From: Candidatus Rhodoferax odensensis
GTDB taxonomy: Bacteria; Pseudomonadota; Gammaproteobacteria; Burkholderiales; Burkholderiaceae_C
Direction of reading: 5' to 3'
DNA: 64,000 nucleotides
NCBI GenBank assembly: GCA_016718405.1
Contig: JADKDJ010000004.1
Location: 310,001 to 374,000 of the forward strand
The translations under genes were made by a program, and so were the position numbers. A model generated the notes under the pieces. It did no database searches, was not told where the DNA came from, and worked only from the letters and a program-made list of their open reading frames with translations. This document shows, in pieces, positions 35,017 to 43,370 of the stretch. How positions within the stretch are numbered: the stretch's first letter is position 1; every line of letters begins with the position of its first letter.

Positions 35017-35870
35017 GTGCGTTTCAACATGAATCAAATCGTTCGCTCGCTCGCAGGCCCGGTGCTTCTCGCCTTGTTCTCATTGACATCCGTATCGGCC
35101 GTGGCTCAGGCCTCGGCGCCCGCCGCTGTGGCGGCACCCGCCGAGGCTGCGGCACCTGCACCCGCAGCGCCGGCCGCCGTCGCTGCCCCCGCCGCCAAGA
35201 AGGCCGAGTCGACTGACAATCCCTACGGCGTCGAAACCATCTGGAAGAGCTCGGATGCTGTCGCCAAGTCAGTGTTGCTGATGCTGGTGGCCATGAGCGT
35301 GGCCAGCTGGTACATCCTGGTGGTGAAGTTGCTGGAGCAGGCCAAGATCGGTCGCCAGGCCAAGAGCGCTGCCAAGGACTTCTGGTCTGCTGGCACGGTG
35401 CAGCAAGGTTGCGCCAAGCTCGACGCCAACAGCCCGTTTCGTTTCATCGCAGACGCTGGCCTGGAAGCAACCAAGCAACACGACGGTTTGATGGGGCACG
35501 TGCCTCTGAACGATTGGGTCACCATGAACATCGGCCGCTCGGTCGAACGCATTCAGGCCAGCATGCAAAGTGGTCTGTCGGTGCTGGCTACCGTCGGCTC
35601 CATCTCCCCTTCGTCGGCCTGTTTGGCACGGTTTGGGGCATCTACCACGCCCTGACCGCGATTGGGCTCTCCGGTCAGGCGTCCATCGATAAGGTGGCCG
35701 GCCCAGTGGGCGAGGCGCTGATCATGACCGCGATCGGTCTGGCCGTCGCCGTGCCTGCGGTGTTGGCGTACAACTGGCTGATTGGGCGCAACAAGGCTGT
35801 GATGAGTGACGTGCGTGCCTTTGGCAGCGACTTGCACGCCGTGATTCTTGGTTCCGTCAAGAAGGCCTGA
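35017..35870 (+). pseudogene. exbB: ExbB/TolQ-type proton channel, interrupted by a one-base frameshift
   Basis: The gene encodes an ExbB with a signal-like leader, an Ala/Pro-rich periplasmic stretch and three transmembrane parts, but the frame breaks near 35605-35611. Upstream, the frame reads to 'QSGLSVLATVGSIS' and then to a stop at 35655; downstream, the next frame continues with 'FVGLFGTVWGIYHALTAIGL' and 'EALIMTAIGLAVAVPAVLAY' to 35870. One added base, or one base read twice at 35610, restores a normal 284-residue ExbB. So either the gene was recently lost or the sequence has an error in the CCCCTT run. GTG 35017 is the likely start (AAAGGA seven bases away); ATG 35029 is too far from it. 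ExbB drives TonB with the ExbD proteins encoded next. Confidence 0.85.
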
Positions 35871-35902
35871 TCGCACGTTGCCGCGCCTTTCAGGAACACA
35901 CT

Positions 35903-36334
35903 ATGTCAATGAACGTAGGCTCCCCGGACGAAGGGGAAGACGCCGTCATGTCGGCCATCAACACCACGCCCCTGGTGGACGTGATGTTGGTGCTGTTGAT
36001 CATCTTCTTGATCACCATTCCGGTGGTGACGACGTCGATCAAGCTCGAACTTCCCAAAGAGCGTGTTGAGGTTCGTGAGTCCAAGCCCGAAAACGTCATC
36101 ATCTCGGTAGACCCAGCCGGCAACGTGTACTGGTACGACCAACGCATCAAGGACGTTGAGGTGCTGGTCGACAAGCTCAAGAAAGTCTCCACGGTGAAGC
36201 CTCAGCCTGAAGTGCAGATTCGCGGCGACATGACATCCCAGTACGAAGGTGTTGGCAAGATTCTGTACGCCTGCCAGCGCGCGGGCATCGTCAAGGTTGC
36301 CTTCATTACCGAGCCTCCTGCCCTGGGCGGTTGA
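35903..36334 (+). CDS. exbD: ExbD family biopolymer transport protein, first copy
   Basis: A 143-residue ExbD/TolR protein. After a short cytoplasmic part comes the single transmembrane helix with the essential Asp in 'NTTPLVDVMLVLLIIFLITI', then a periplasmic domain ('PENVIISVDPAGNVYWYDQR'). ExbD works with ExbB to use the proton gradient to energise TonB at the inner membrane. It lies 32 bases after the exbB stop and 30 before a second exbD, so this is a four-gene cluster of the exbB-exbD-exbD-tonB type. Confidence 0.95.
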   Translation: MSMNVGSPDEGEDAVMSAINTTPLVDVMLVLLIIFLITIPVVTTSIKLELPKERVEVRESKPENVIISVDPAGNVYWYDQRIKDVEVLVDKLKKVSTVKPQPEVQIRGDMTSQYEGVGKILYACQRAGIVKVAFITEPPALGG

Positions 36335-36364
36335 GGTCACACGCATACAACGAGGATTGATCCC

Positions 36365-36793
36365 ATGGGAATGAACGTCGGAAGTTCAGGCGGCTCGAGT
36401 GAACCCGAGGTGATGATGGACATCAACACCACGCCGCTGATCGACGTGATGCTGGTGCTGCTGGTGATGCTGATCATCACCATCCCGATTCAGCTTCACG
36501 CCGTCAATCTGGAAATGCCAGTCGGCACGCCACCTGCCAATTTGATCAAGCCAGAAAAGATCCAGATTGACATCGATGAGCGCAGCATCGTCTATTGGCA
36601 GGGATTGCCAGTGACGGCGACCGAACTTGAAACCAATATGAAAACGGTTTCCAATGCGACGGTGCAGCCTGAAGTGCACTTGCGCCCGAACAAGTCCGCC
36701 AGTTACGCGGTGTTTGCAAATGTGCTCGCGTCCAGCAAGCGCATTGGTTTGACCAAGATCGCCGTGGTCGGCAGCGAGCAGTTTGTCCAATGA
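36365..36793 (+). CDS. exbD: ExbD family biopolymer transport protein, second copy
   Basis: A 142-residue ExbD/TolR protein, clearly related to the one before it: 'DINTTPLIDVMLVLLVMLII' holds the membrane helix and its Asp, then 'PEKIQIDIDERSIVYWQGLP' in the periplasm. Two different ExbD paralogues in one cluster suggest a mixed complex. Its stop overlaps the tonB start by four bases (ATGA), indicating coupled translation. Confidence 0.95.
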   Translation: MGMNVGSSGGSSEPEVMMDINTTPLIDVMLVLLVMLIITIPIQLHAVNLEMPVGTPPANLIKPEKIQIDIDERSIVYWQGLPVTATELETNMKTVSNATVQPEVHLRPNKSASYAVFANVLASSKRIGLTKIAVVGSEQFVQ

Positions 36794-37455
36794 ATACGAC
36801 CGCCAACGCCTCCATAGGCATGAACTACCGCTATCAACCCAAGGACCCGTCACGACGGTTCAAGGGTTTGGTGGTGGTGATCGCCCTGCACGCATTCCTG
36901 GGCTACGCCTTGATCTCCGGACTGGCGCGTAAGGGTTTGGATATCATCAAGAAGCCGCTCGAGGCAGTGGTGATCCAAGAAGTGATCATCCCGCCGCCAC
37001 CGCCACCGCCGCCGAAAAAGATTGAGTTGCCCAAGGAGGCGCCAAAAGTTGAGGCACCGCCTCCGCCGTTTGTTCCGCCGCCGGATGTACCGACTCCGGT
37101 TGAATCAACGGCTCCAACGATCGTGGCAGCCGTGGCGCCGCCGCCAGCCCCCGTTGTGATTGCACCGCCCCCGCCGCCGGCACCGCCCGCCAAAGTGGTC
37201 AACAAGTCCGACATTGGTGTGGCCTGCCCAACGCAGGTCAAGCCCGAGATGCCACGCAAGGCGACCCAGGAAGGCATTTCTGGCGTGGTCAGGGCGCAGG
37301 CGCTGATCAAAGCGGGTGTGGTCAAGGATGTGACCATTCTGTCGGGGCCACGCGTGTTCCACGCTGCGGTCAAGGCGGCCATGATGCAATACAAGTGCAT
37401 CTCGGACGAAGGCGAGATCAATGCCACGCAGGAGTTTGCGTTCACCCTGGAGTGA
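36790..37455 (+). CDS. tonB: TonB energy-transducing protein
   Basis: A 221-residue TonB. A single membrane helix near the N-terminus ('GLVVVIALHAFLGYALISGL') is followed by a Pro-rich spacer (about residues 60-135, with runs of proline and 'KKIELPKEAPKVEAPPPP') that spans the periplasm, and a C-terminal TonB domain ('PEMPRKATQEGISGVVRAQA'). It transmits energy from ExbB/ExbD to TonB-dependent receptors; the receptor gene at 32165 is the nearest client but others exist at 60223. The start ATG overlaps the previous stop. The cluster ends at a strong terminator. Confidence 0.95.
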   Translation: MNTTANASIGMNYRYQPKDPSRRFKGLVVVIALHAFLGYALISGLARKGLDIIKKPLEAVVIQEVIIPPPPPPPPKKIELPKEAPKVEAPPPPFVPPPDVPTPVESTAPTIVAAVAPPPAPVVIAPPPPPAPPAKVVNKSDIGVACPTQVKPEMPRKATQEGISGVVRAQALIKAGVVKDVTILSGPRVFHAAVKAAMMQYKCISDEGEINATQEFAFTLE

Positions 37456-37494
37456 CATCCCCAGGTTGGCACGGCGCGCGCCGGAAGGCGCCGC

Positions 37495-37530
37495 AAAAGC
37501 AAAGGGCCCTGTGGGGCCCTTTGCTTTTGG
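37495..37530. terminator. Bidirectional terminator between tonB and arginase genes
   Basis: GCAAAGGGCCC pairs with GGGCCCTTTGC around a short loop, with an A-run on the left and a T-run (CTTTTG) on the right. The genes on both sides converge here, so it can stop transcription from tonB (plus) and from arginase (minus). Confidence 0.85.
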
Positions 37531-37545
37531 CGGAGCGGGCCTTCT

Positions 37546-38460
37546 CTACTTTCGCATCAGGGTGCTCTTGCCAAACAACGATTCAATCAAGTCCACCGCG
37601 ACTTCGGCCGTGCGGTTGCGCACATCCAGCGCCGGATTGAGTTCCATCACGTCCAGCGAGGCCAGACGACCGGTGTCGGCAATCATCTCCATGCACAGTT
37701 GCGCTTCACGGTAAGTCGGGCCGCCGCGCACCGTGGTGCCCACGCCAGGCGCGATGTCGGGGTCAAGAAAGTCCACGTCAAAACTGACGTGCAAATGGGT
37801 GTTGGCATCGACCAGCGCCAGAGCCAGCTCCATCGCAGCTCGCATGCCCATTTCGTCGATGTAGCGCATGTCGAATACCTCAAGACCGATCTCGTGCACG
37901 AAGCGCTTTTCGCCCTCGTCCACACTGCGTATGCCGATCTGTCGAATCCACTTCGGGTTGATGGCAGGAATTTGACCGCCAATCTCGATCAATTCCTTGG
38001 GTCCGTGCCCGCACAGGCACGCGACCGGCATGCCGTGAATATTGCCACTGGGTGTGAGTAGGTTCGTGTTGAAATCGGCGTGCGCATCAAGCCAGAGAAT
38101 GCGCAGCTTTTTGTTGGTCTCGCGACAGTGTCGGGCCACGGCGCTGATGGATCCCAGCGCGAGGCAATGATCGCCGCCCAGCAAAATCGGTAAGTGCCCG
38201 AGTGCCAGGTCGGCGTGGACAGCATTGTGGACCGCCGTATTCCAGGCTACCACTTCTTGCAGGTGGCGATAGCCGTTGCTGGGTGGCAACCAGGGATTGG
38301 TGGGGCCGCTCAGGTTGCCTCGGTCCACGACTTGCAACCCATGGCTGCGCAGGACTGGAATCAATTGAGCGACGCGAAGCGCCTCCGGCCCCATGCTGGC
38401 GCCGCGACTGCCCGCGCCGATATCGGTCGGCGCGCCGATGATGGTGATGTCTTGTTTCAT
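37546..38460 (-). CDS. rocF: Arginase
   Basis: A 304-residue arginase. The manganese ligands are in 'GGDHCLALGS', 'LWLDAHADFN' and 'SFDVDFLDPDIAPGVG', and the N-terminal 'DITIIGAPTDIGAGSRGAS' is typical of arginases rather than agmatinases. It converts L-arginine to L-ornithine and urea in the cytoplasm. With ornithine cyclodeaminase at the far end of the same-strand cluster it would give a two-step path from arginine to proline. A DMT exporter gene lies 36 bases upstream. Converges with tonB. Confidence 0.95.
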   Translation of the reverse strand: MKQDITIIGAPTDIGAGSRGASMGPEALRVAQLIPVLRSHGLQVVDRGNLSGPTNPWLPPSNGYRHLQEVVAWNTAVHNAVHADLALGHLPILLGGDHCLALGSISAVARHCRETNKKLRILWLDAHADFNTNLLTPSGNIHGMPVACLCGHGPKELIEIGGQIPAINPKWIRQIGIRSVDEGEKRFVHEIGLEVFDMRYIDEMGMRAAMELALALVDANTHLHVSFDVDFLDPDIAPGVGTTVRGGPTYREAQLCMEMIADTGRLASLDVMELNPALDVRNRTAEVAVDLIESLFGKSTLMRK

Positions 38461-38496
38461 GGTCTGACTGCTTCTGGGATGTCGGGAATTGGTGAG

Positions 38497-39408
38497 TTAA
38501 CTTGCGCTGGCGCGATCATGCGCCAGAATTGACGGTCCGCGGCGCGTTGGCCATTGGCTGAGCACCAGGGCCAACACAATCAAGCCTGCGCCAACCCAGG
38601 CCATGGCGCCCAGGCGTTCACCCAGCAGCACCCACGCACTGGCCACGGCAAAGACGGGCTCCAGACCGAAAATGATGGCGCTGGGCGTTGCCGGCACATG
38701 GCGTTGGCCCCAGGCCTGCAGCGCCACCACCATGACACTGGCCGCAGTGCCCAGGTACAGCAAAGACAGCCATTGTGCGGCGCTGGCCGCTTGCAAGTTG
38801 TTCCACGGTAGCCCTTGCTGGCCGACCGACAGCACGCTGCACGAGAGCGCCAACATGGCAACCGCCTGCGTCGCAGTGAGGTGCAGCGCGCGCAGCGGGG
38901 CAAGCTGGTTGCGCACGCCGGCACTGGACAAGGCGTGAATGTAGAGAGCAAAGAACAGGGTGCTGCACAGCGTGAGCGTGTCACCCCAACCCCAGGGTAC
39001 GTCTTCCCAGAATAAACCGATCATGCCCGCCATGGCCAACAGACAAGACAGCCAGAGCAACCAGCCAGGGCGCTGACCAATCAGCAGACCCAGGAGCGGA
39101 ACCAACAGAACGTTCAGTCCGGTTACAAAAGCGTTACGGTTGCTGCTGGTGTGCGCCAGTCCTTCCATTTGCAGTGCAAACGCGATGAACAGCAGCGAGC
39201 CCAAACCCAGTCCCCATCGCCATTCTGTGGCGCGGGTGCGCCATAGCAGGGGCAACAAAACGATCAGTGCCACGCCAAAGCGCAGCGCGATGATCTGCAG
39301 CGCATTGAACTCACTCGACAGGAGCTTGGTTGCTGGAAACGTGGTGCCCCAAACAACCGTCACGATCAGCAGTGCCAGCACGCCGCGTTGGGCGTCGGTG
39401 ACTTTCAC
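38497..39408 (-). CDS. DMT/EamA family transporter
   Basis: A 303-residue inner-membrane protein with about ten transmembrane helices in two EamA halves ('LLIVTVVWGTTFPATKLLSS' and 'PSAIIFGLEPVFAVASAWVL'). Members export or take up metabolites such as amino acids; in this arginine locus it may export a breakdown product, but that is inference. It has its own gap to the porin gene, with the porin terminator in between, so it may have its own promoter. Confidence 0.88.
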   Translation of the reverse strand: MKVTDAQRGVLALLIVTVVWGTTFPATKLLSSEFNALQIIALRFGVALIVLLPLLWRTRATEWRWGLGLGSLLFIAFALQMEGLAHTSSNRNAFVTGLNVLLVPLLGLLIGQRPGWLLWLSCLLAMAGMIGLFWEDVPWGWGDTLTLCSTLFFALYIHALSSAGVRNQLAPLRALHLTATQAVAMLALSCSVLSVGQQGLPWNNLQAASAAQWLSLLYLGTAASVMVVALQAWGQRHVPATPSAIIFGLEPVFAVASAWVLLGERLGAMAWVGAGLIVLALVLSQWPTRRGPSILAHDRASAS

Positions 39409-39428
39409 AGTGGGTCCTTTGAAAAGAC

Positions 39429-39457
39429 GACGCCCGGCCTGAGAGGGGCCGGGCGTC
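39429..39457 (-). terminator. Rho-independent terminator after the porin gene
   Basis: GACGCCCGGCC and GGCCGGGCGTC form an 11-pair stem with a loop of seven bases; on the minus strand it is followed by a short T-rich tail (GTCTTTTC). It stops the minus-strand transcription that comes from the ABC transporter and porin genes. Confidence 0.8.
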
Positions 39458-39515
39458 TGATTCAGACCAGCGCAAGCTCGGCGCTTGCGCGCCAGCTTGC
39501 GCCGCGGGCGCGGGT

Positions 39516-40808
39516 CTAGTTGAATGAGTAACGCGCTTGCAGGTTCAGGCGCGACAAATCGCCGGTCTGGCCATCAAAGGTCTTGCGTTTGCCCCAGATC
39601 AGCTCGGCGCCAAGTTCCACGTTCTTGATTGGCATGTAGTACATGTTTGCGTGGAACTGCGACACGGACTTGTTGCCCACATCGAGGCCGGTGGCGAGCG
39701 CGTAGGCGTCGGCTGCGTCGTAGGTGGAATTTGTGCGTCCGTAGACCAAGGTACCGCGCAGCGTGCTGTTGAAGGTATTGGACAGACCCACGACAAAACC
39801 CCTCGACTTGTCCAGACGCAGGGTGCCGCCATCGTTGACCGGGTAGTTGGCGCCGATCAGGTAGGAGCCATCACCGTCGCCGTCCACCTGTGTGTACTGC
39901 GCCATCAGCAACGTGCTGCCGGTAAGCTTGTAAGAGCCGCCCACGCCAAAGCCGGTGCCGGTCTTGGACAGGCCGGTGCTGGCGTCACGTTGCTGGTGAG
40001 ACAGCAAGCGAGCGTTCAGGCCACCCCAGTCGAAGCCCTTGTCGGCGCGAAGCACCAGGTTGGGTCGGGTCGCACCGTCAGTCGGCTCTTCCAGGGCGGC
40101 CTGCAGTTTGACCACTTGTGGGATGTTGTAGGTGTAGCGAATCTGGGTTGGGCGGCGGAACGTGGCGCCGGGTGGCCCATTGAAGTCGACCGTTTCTGGC
40201 AGATCATCCAGGTCCATAAAGGTCGACCAGGTCTTGCCAATCAGCCAGCTGGCGTACTCACCATAGGCGTGGCGTACACGCAGACGATTGCGGTTGGCGC
40301 CGCCGTAGGCATAGAAGTCAGCCTCCACCTTGGTCGCGAATGCGCCCAGCGAGGTGGGTGTAGACGACTCAAAGCCGAATCGTGAGGTCTCAGCCGTCAA
40401 CACGGCCTTCTTCTCGCGGTAGGCATTGCCCACCGGCTGCTCCATCACATTGGTGAAGTTGTCGCCCGGCGCGGTGCCCTTGAAATCCTTGATCAGGTTG
40501 GCCTCGGCAAACCCGTATACTCGAATCGACGTCTCGCTGCCTGGAAGGCGAAAGCCGCCTCCAATGTCGCCGCCGACTACGGCATCGGCTTGCTTGATCT
40601 CCAATGCTTCTACTCGGGTCTGCAAGTCCGGCGTCGGTGCCGCGGCTGCCGCTGCCTTCTCCTGCTTGAGCGCATTGAGCTCGGCGCGCAAGGCCTTGAG
40701 TTCGGCACGCATTTCCTCAAAATCCTTGGCGCTTTGGGCTTGCGCCGGCACCGCCGCTGCCATCAAGCCAGCTGTCATCAAGCCATAAACCAGTTTGTCG
40801 AGCTTCAT
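39516..40808 (-). CDS. DcaP-like outer-membrane porin
   Basis: A 430-residue porin. After a signal peptide ('LMTAGLMAAAVPAQAQ') comes a coiled-coil segment ('FEEMRAELKALRAELNALKQ') and then a beta-barrel with 'IRVYGFAEANLIKDFKG', 'FGFESSTPTSLGAFATKVEA' and 'LRVRHAYGEYASWLIGKTWS', ending in an aromatic residue ('LNLQARYSFN' region). The architecture is that of DcaP-like trimeric porins. The ATG at 40808 is chosen by AGGAG upstream and by the signal peptide. It lies 22 bases after the ATPase gene of the amino acid transporter, so it may admit the same substrates through the outer membrane. Confidence 0.85.
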   Translation of the reverse strand: MKLDKLVYGLMTAGLMAAAVPAQAQSAKDFEEMRAELKALRAELNALKQEKAAAAAAPTPDLQTRVEALEIKQADAVVGGDIGGGFRLPGSETSIRVYGFAEANLIKDFKGTAPGDNFTNVMEQPVGNAYREKKAVLTAETSRFGFESSTPTSLGAFATKVEADFYAYGGANRNRLRVRHAYGEYASWLIGKTWSTFMDLDDLPETVDFNGPPGATFRRPTQIRYTYNIPQVVKLQAALEEPTDGATRPNLVLRADKGFDWGGLNARLLSHQQRDASTGLSKTGTGFGVGGSYKLTGSTLLMAQYTQVDGDGDGSYLIGANYPVNDGGTLRLDKSRGFVVGLSNTFNSTLRGTLVYGRTNSTYDAADAYALATGLDVGNKSVSQFHANMYYMPIKNVELGAELIWGKRKTFDGQTGDLSRLNLQARYSFN

Positions 40809-40830
40809 TGTGTTTCTCCTGCAAAAAAAA

Positions 40831-41595
40831 TCAGTGTGAACCCACCAGACCCAAGAACGCGCGTACCCGTTCGTTGTCCTGGTGGTTGAAAAAATCATCG
40901 GGTGCCTGATCGCACGCAATACGGCCCTGGTCAAAGAACAAAATTCGGTCGCCAACATCCCGTGCGAAACCCATTTCGTGGGTGACCACCAGCATGGTCA
41001 TGCCGCCGTCAGCCAGCGCGCGCATGACGTCGAGCACTTCCTTGACCATTTCGGGATCCAGGGCCGACGTAGGTTCGTCGAACAAGATCACCTTGGGCGC
41101 CATCGCCAGGGCTCGTGCAATGGCGACGCGTTGTTGTTGGCCGCCGGACAGCTGGTAGGGATGCTTGTGCGCATGGTCCTGCAAACCTACGCGTTTGAGC
41201 AACTCCATGGCCTCCTGCTGCGCCTGTGCCTTGGCGGTACGGCGCACGCGCCGCGGCGCCAGCGACACATTGTCAATCACGGTCAGGTGCGAAAACAGAT
41301 TGAACTGCTGGAACACCATGCCAACTTCGCTGCGCAGCTTTTGCAGGCTGGCCACGTTGTCATTGACCTCGATGCCGTCCACCACAATTCGCCCGCTGTC
41401 GTGCGGTTCAAGCCGGTTGATGGCTCGCAGCATGGTGCTCTTGCCCGATCCTGATGCGCCAATGATGACGGTCACCTCGCGCGCCTTGAATGCGGTCGAG
41501 ACGTCGCGCAAGACCTGGTGTGCGCCAAATGACTTATTGACCCCCTGCAAATCAATCAGCGCCGGGTTACCCGTTGGAGATGCCATGGCGCTCAT
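40831..41595 (-). CDS. Polar amino acid ABC transporter ATPase
   Basis: A 254-residue ATPase of the GlnQ/HisP family: Walker A 'GASGSGKSTMLRAINRLE', Q-loop 'VFQQFNLFSHLTV', signature 'LSGGQQQRVAIARALAM', Walker B 'VILFDEPTSALDPEMVKEV' and H-loop 'VVTHEMGFARDV'. It energises uptake by the permease and binding protein encoded upstream; the context of arginase and ornithine cyclodeaminase suggests arginine, ornithine or related cationic amino acids. Its ATG overlaps the permease stop by four bases. Confidence 0.94.
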   Translation of the reverse strand: MSAMASPTGNPALIDLQGVNKSFGAHQVLRDVSTAFKAREVTVIIGASGSGKSTMLRAINRLEPHDSGRIVVDGIEVNDNVASLQKLRSEVGMVFQQFNLFSHLTVIDNVSLAPRRVRRTAKAQAQQEAMELLKRVGLQDHAHKHPYQLSGGQQQRVAIARALAMAPKVILFDEPTSALDPEMVKEVLDVMRALADGGMTMLVVTHEMGFARDVGDRILFFDQGRIACDQAPDDFFNHQDNERVRAFLGLVGSH

Positions 41596-42374
41596 TTCTG
41601 ACGCCCTTCCACATCAACCTTGTACTCGATGGCGTTGGAGAACTGAGTGGTCAGCGTTGTCAGCAGAAGGTAAATGCACGCGGTGGTTGCCAGGGTCGGG
41701 ATCGGCTGAAAAGTCTGGGCCTGGATGCGGTTGCCGATGTTGGTCAACTCGACCACACCAATCGCGTACGCCAGGGAAGAGTCTTTCATCAGCGCCACAA
41801 AATTGCTGACCAGAGCGGGTAGCGAAATCTTGAAAGCCTGCGGAAACACAACGTCGATGAAGACGTGGCTGCGACCCAGCCCAAGCGCCCGAGCCGCTTC
41901 TGTTTGGCCGCGTGGAATGGCCAGCAGCCCCGCGCGTACCGCCTCGGCGTTATAGGCGCCGACGTTCAACGACAAGGCCACCACTGCGCTGGCGAAGTCT
42001 GGCAGATCAAGACCCGGCACCAGCACTGGCAAGGCGAAATAGACAAACAGAATCTGAACCAGCAGTGGCGTACCACGGATCACCCAGATGTAGAACGACG
42101 CAATTTGCCGCAGCGCAAGATGGCGCGAGGTGCGCCCGAGTGCCGCCACCACGCCCAACACCACACCGATGGTGCCGGACCATAGGGTCAGCCACAAGGT
42201 CATGCGGGCACCGCTGGAGAACTGCTCGGCGTTGGGGCCAATTGGCTCGGGGAGCCACGACAGCACGGGGCCCAGCGCAGTGAGCGTGAGCATGAGCAGT
42301 ACAGCCGCTGCAGCCATGGTGGCGTTGCTGCGAGCTGCTCTGCCCCACTGTCGGGGCCAGACGGAGATTAACAA
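41592..42374 (-). CDS. Polar amino acid ABC transporter permease
   Basis: A 260-residue inner-membrane permease of the HisM/GlnP family with about five helices. The cytoplasmic loop reads 'EAARALGLGRSHVFIDVVFP' and the start of the domain 'GARMTLWLTLWSGTIGVVLG'; 'LLVQILFVYFALPVLVPGLD' is typical. The start is TTG 42374, with GAAGGA seven bases upstream; no better ATG fits. Only one permease gene is present, so the channel is probably a homodimer. Confidence 0.92.
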   Translation of the reverse strand: MLISVWPRQWGRAARSNATMAAAAVLLMLTLTALGPVLSWLPEPIGPNAEQFSSGARMTLWLTLWSGTIGVVLGVVAALGRTSRHLALRQIASFYIWVIRGTPLLVQILFVYFALPVLVPGLDLPDFASAVVALSLNVGAYNAEAVRAGLLAIPRGQTEAARALGLGRSHVFIDVVFPQAFKISLPALVSNFVALMKDSSLAYAIGVVELTNIGNRIQAQTFQPIPTLATTACIYLLLTTLTTQFSNAIEYKVDVEGRQK

Positions 42375-42426
42375 GGTGATTCCTTCAGGGAAGCCGGCTG
42401 TGGTACGAAGTCAGTCAGCGCCAGGA

Positions 42427-43188
42427 TCACTTGCAGCGGATGTCTTCCTCGAAATAACGCTTGGATAGGGTGGCGTAGCTGCCATCGGCGATCACTTCGG
42501 ATAGCGCCTTGTTCCAGGCCGCAGCCAACCCGGTGTTGCCTTTGGTGACGGCGGCGGCAATGCGCTCGACAAACAGCAACTCACCCATTTTCAGGCCCAA
42601 GCCGGGGTTCTTTCGCAGGGCTTCGATCGCGACGAAGCGATCGCTCACCCAGGCGTCAGACCGCCCGGCCACGAGGGCGCTGCGGGCGTCGGTGTCGGAG
42701 GGGAAATTCTTGGCTTCTTTCAAACCGGGCACGTTCTTGACGTTGTCCAGGTAGCTGGTTCCAGTTTGCACCGACACCGTCTTGCCGGCTAGATCCTTGA
42801 TGGTGCGGATCGCTGGATCCTTGGCGACAATCATGCCGCCAGAGCAGTAGTGCGGTTCAGCAAAGGTCACCGCCTTGGCGCGTTCGTCGGTGATGCCATG
42901 GGAGGCAACGGCGATGTCCCAGCGGCCCTGACGCAGGCCGGCCAGCAAAGCGTCAAAGCTCAGAGCTTTCCACTCCAGTTTGACGCCCATCTTCTTGGCG
43001 ACGAGCTCAGTCAGTTCAATCTCGAAGCCGGTGAGCTGGTTGCCTACGAAAAAGTTGAACGGTGCAAACTGTCCTTCGGTGGCGACAAGCATGGTGCCGC
43101 CTTTCTTGATTTCCTCAATCGTCCGGGCACTGGTCCCAAAGGCGGCGAGCAACGCAAGGGCCATCAATCCTGTTTTGATTAGTTTCAA
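42427..43188 (-). CDS. Polar amino acid ABC transporter binding protein
   Basis: A 253-residue periplasmic binding protein (family 3). Signal peptide 'LMALALLAAFGTSA' then 'TMLVATEGQFAPFNFFVGNQ', 'LTGFEIELTELVAKKMGVKL' and 'VQTGTSYLDNVKNVPGLKEA'. It captures an amino acid, likely arginine or ornithine by context. The start is TTG 43188, with GGAG about seven bases before it; the open frame continues upstream but the protein there shows no family match. The cytoplasmic partner genes follow on the same strand. Confidence 0.92.
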   Translation of the reverse strand: MKLIKTGLMALALLAAFGTSARTIEEIKKGGTMLVATEGQFAPFNFFVGNQLTGFEIELTELVAKKMGVKLEWKALSFDALLAGLRQGRWDIAVASHGITDERAKAVTFAEPHYCSGGMIVAKDPAIRTIKDLAGKTVSVQTGTSYLDNVKNVPGLKEAKNFPSDTDARSALVAGRSDAWVSDRFVAIEALRKNPGLGLKMGELLFVERIAAAVTKGNTGLAAAWNKALSEVIADGSYATLSKRYFEEDIRCK

Positions 43189-43370
43189 TTTAGTTCTCCA
43201 AAAAGTAGGTCTGACAATCACGGCAAAGTAACAGAGGGTGGCCGCCACCCGGGATGTCCTCGCGCCAAAGCTGACTCGCAAATTATGGCGGGGCTGTTGG
43301 CCAAGCCAACCTGGGTTTTCCCTGTTTGTCCCGAGTTCATCAGGAAAACGACGGGTGCCCCCGCAACGGC

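Noticed and set aside
35600..35655. Programmed -1 frameshift as the explanation for the exbB break
   Set aside because: Slipping back one base at 35610 would restore the frame, but there is no slippery heptamer or following stem-loop of the usual type, and ExbB is not known to be made this way.
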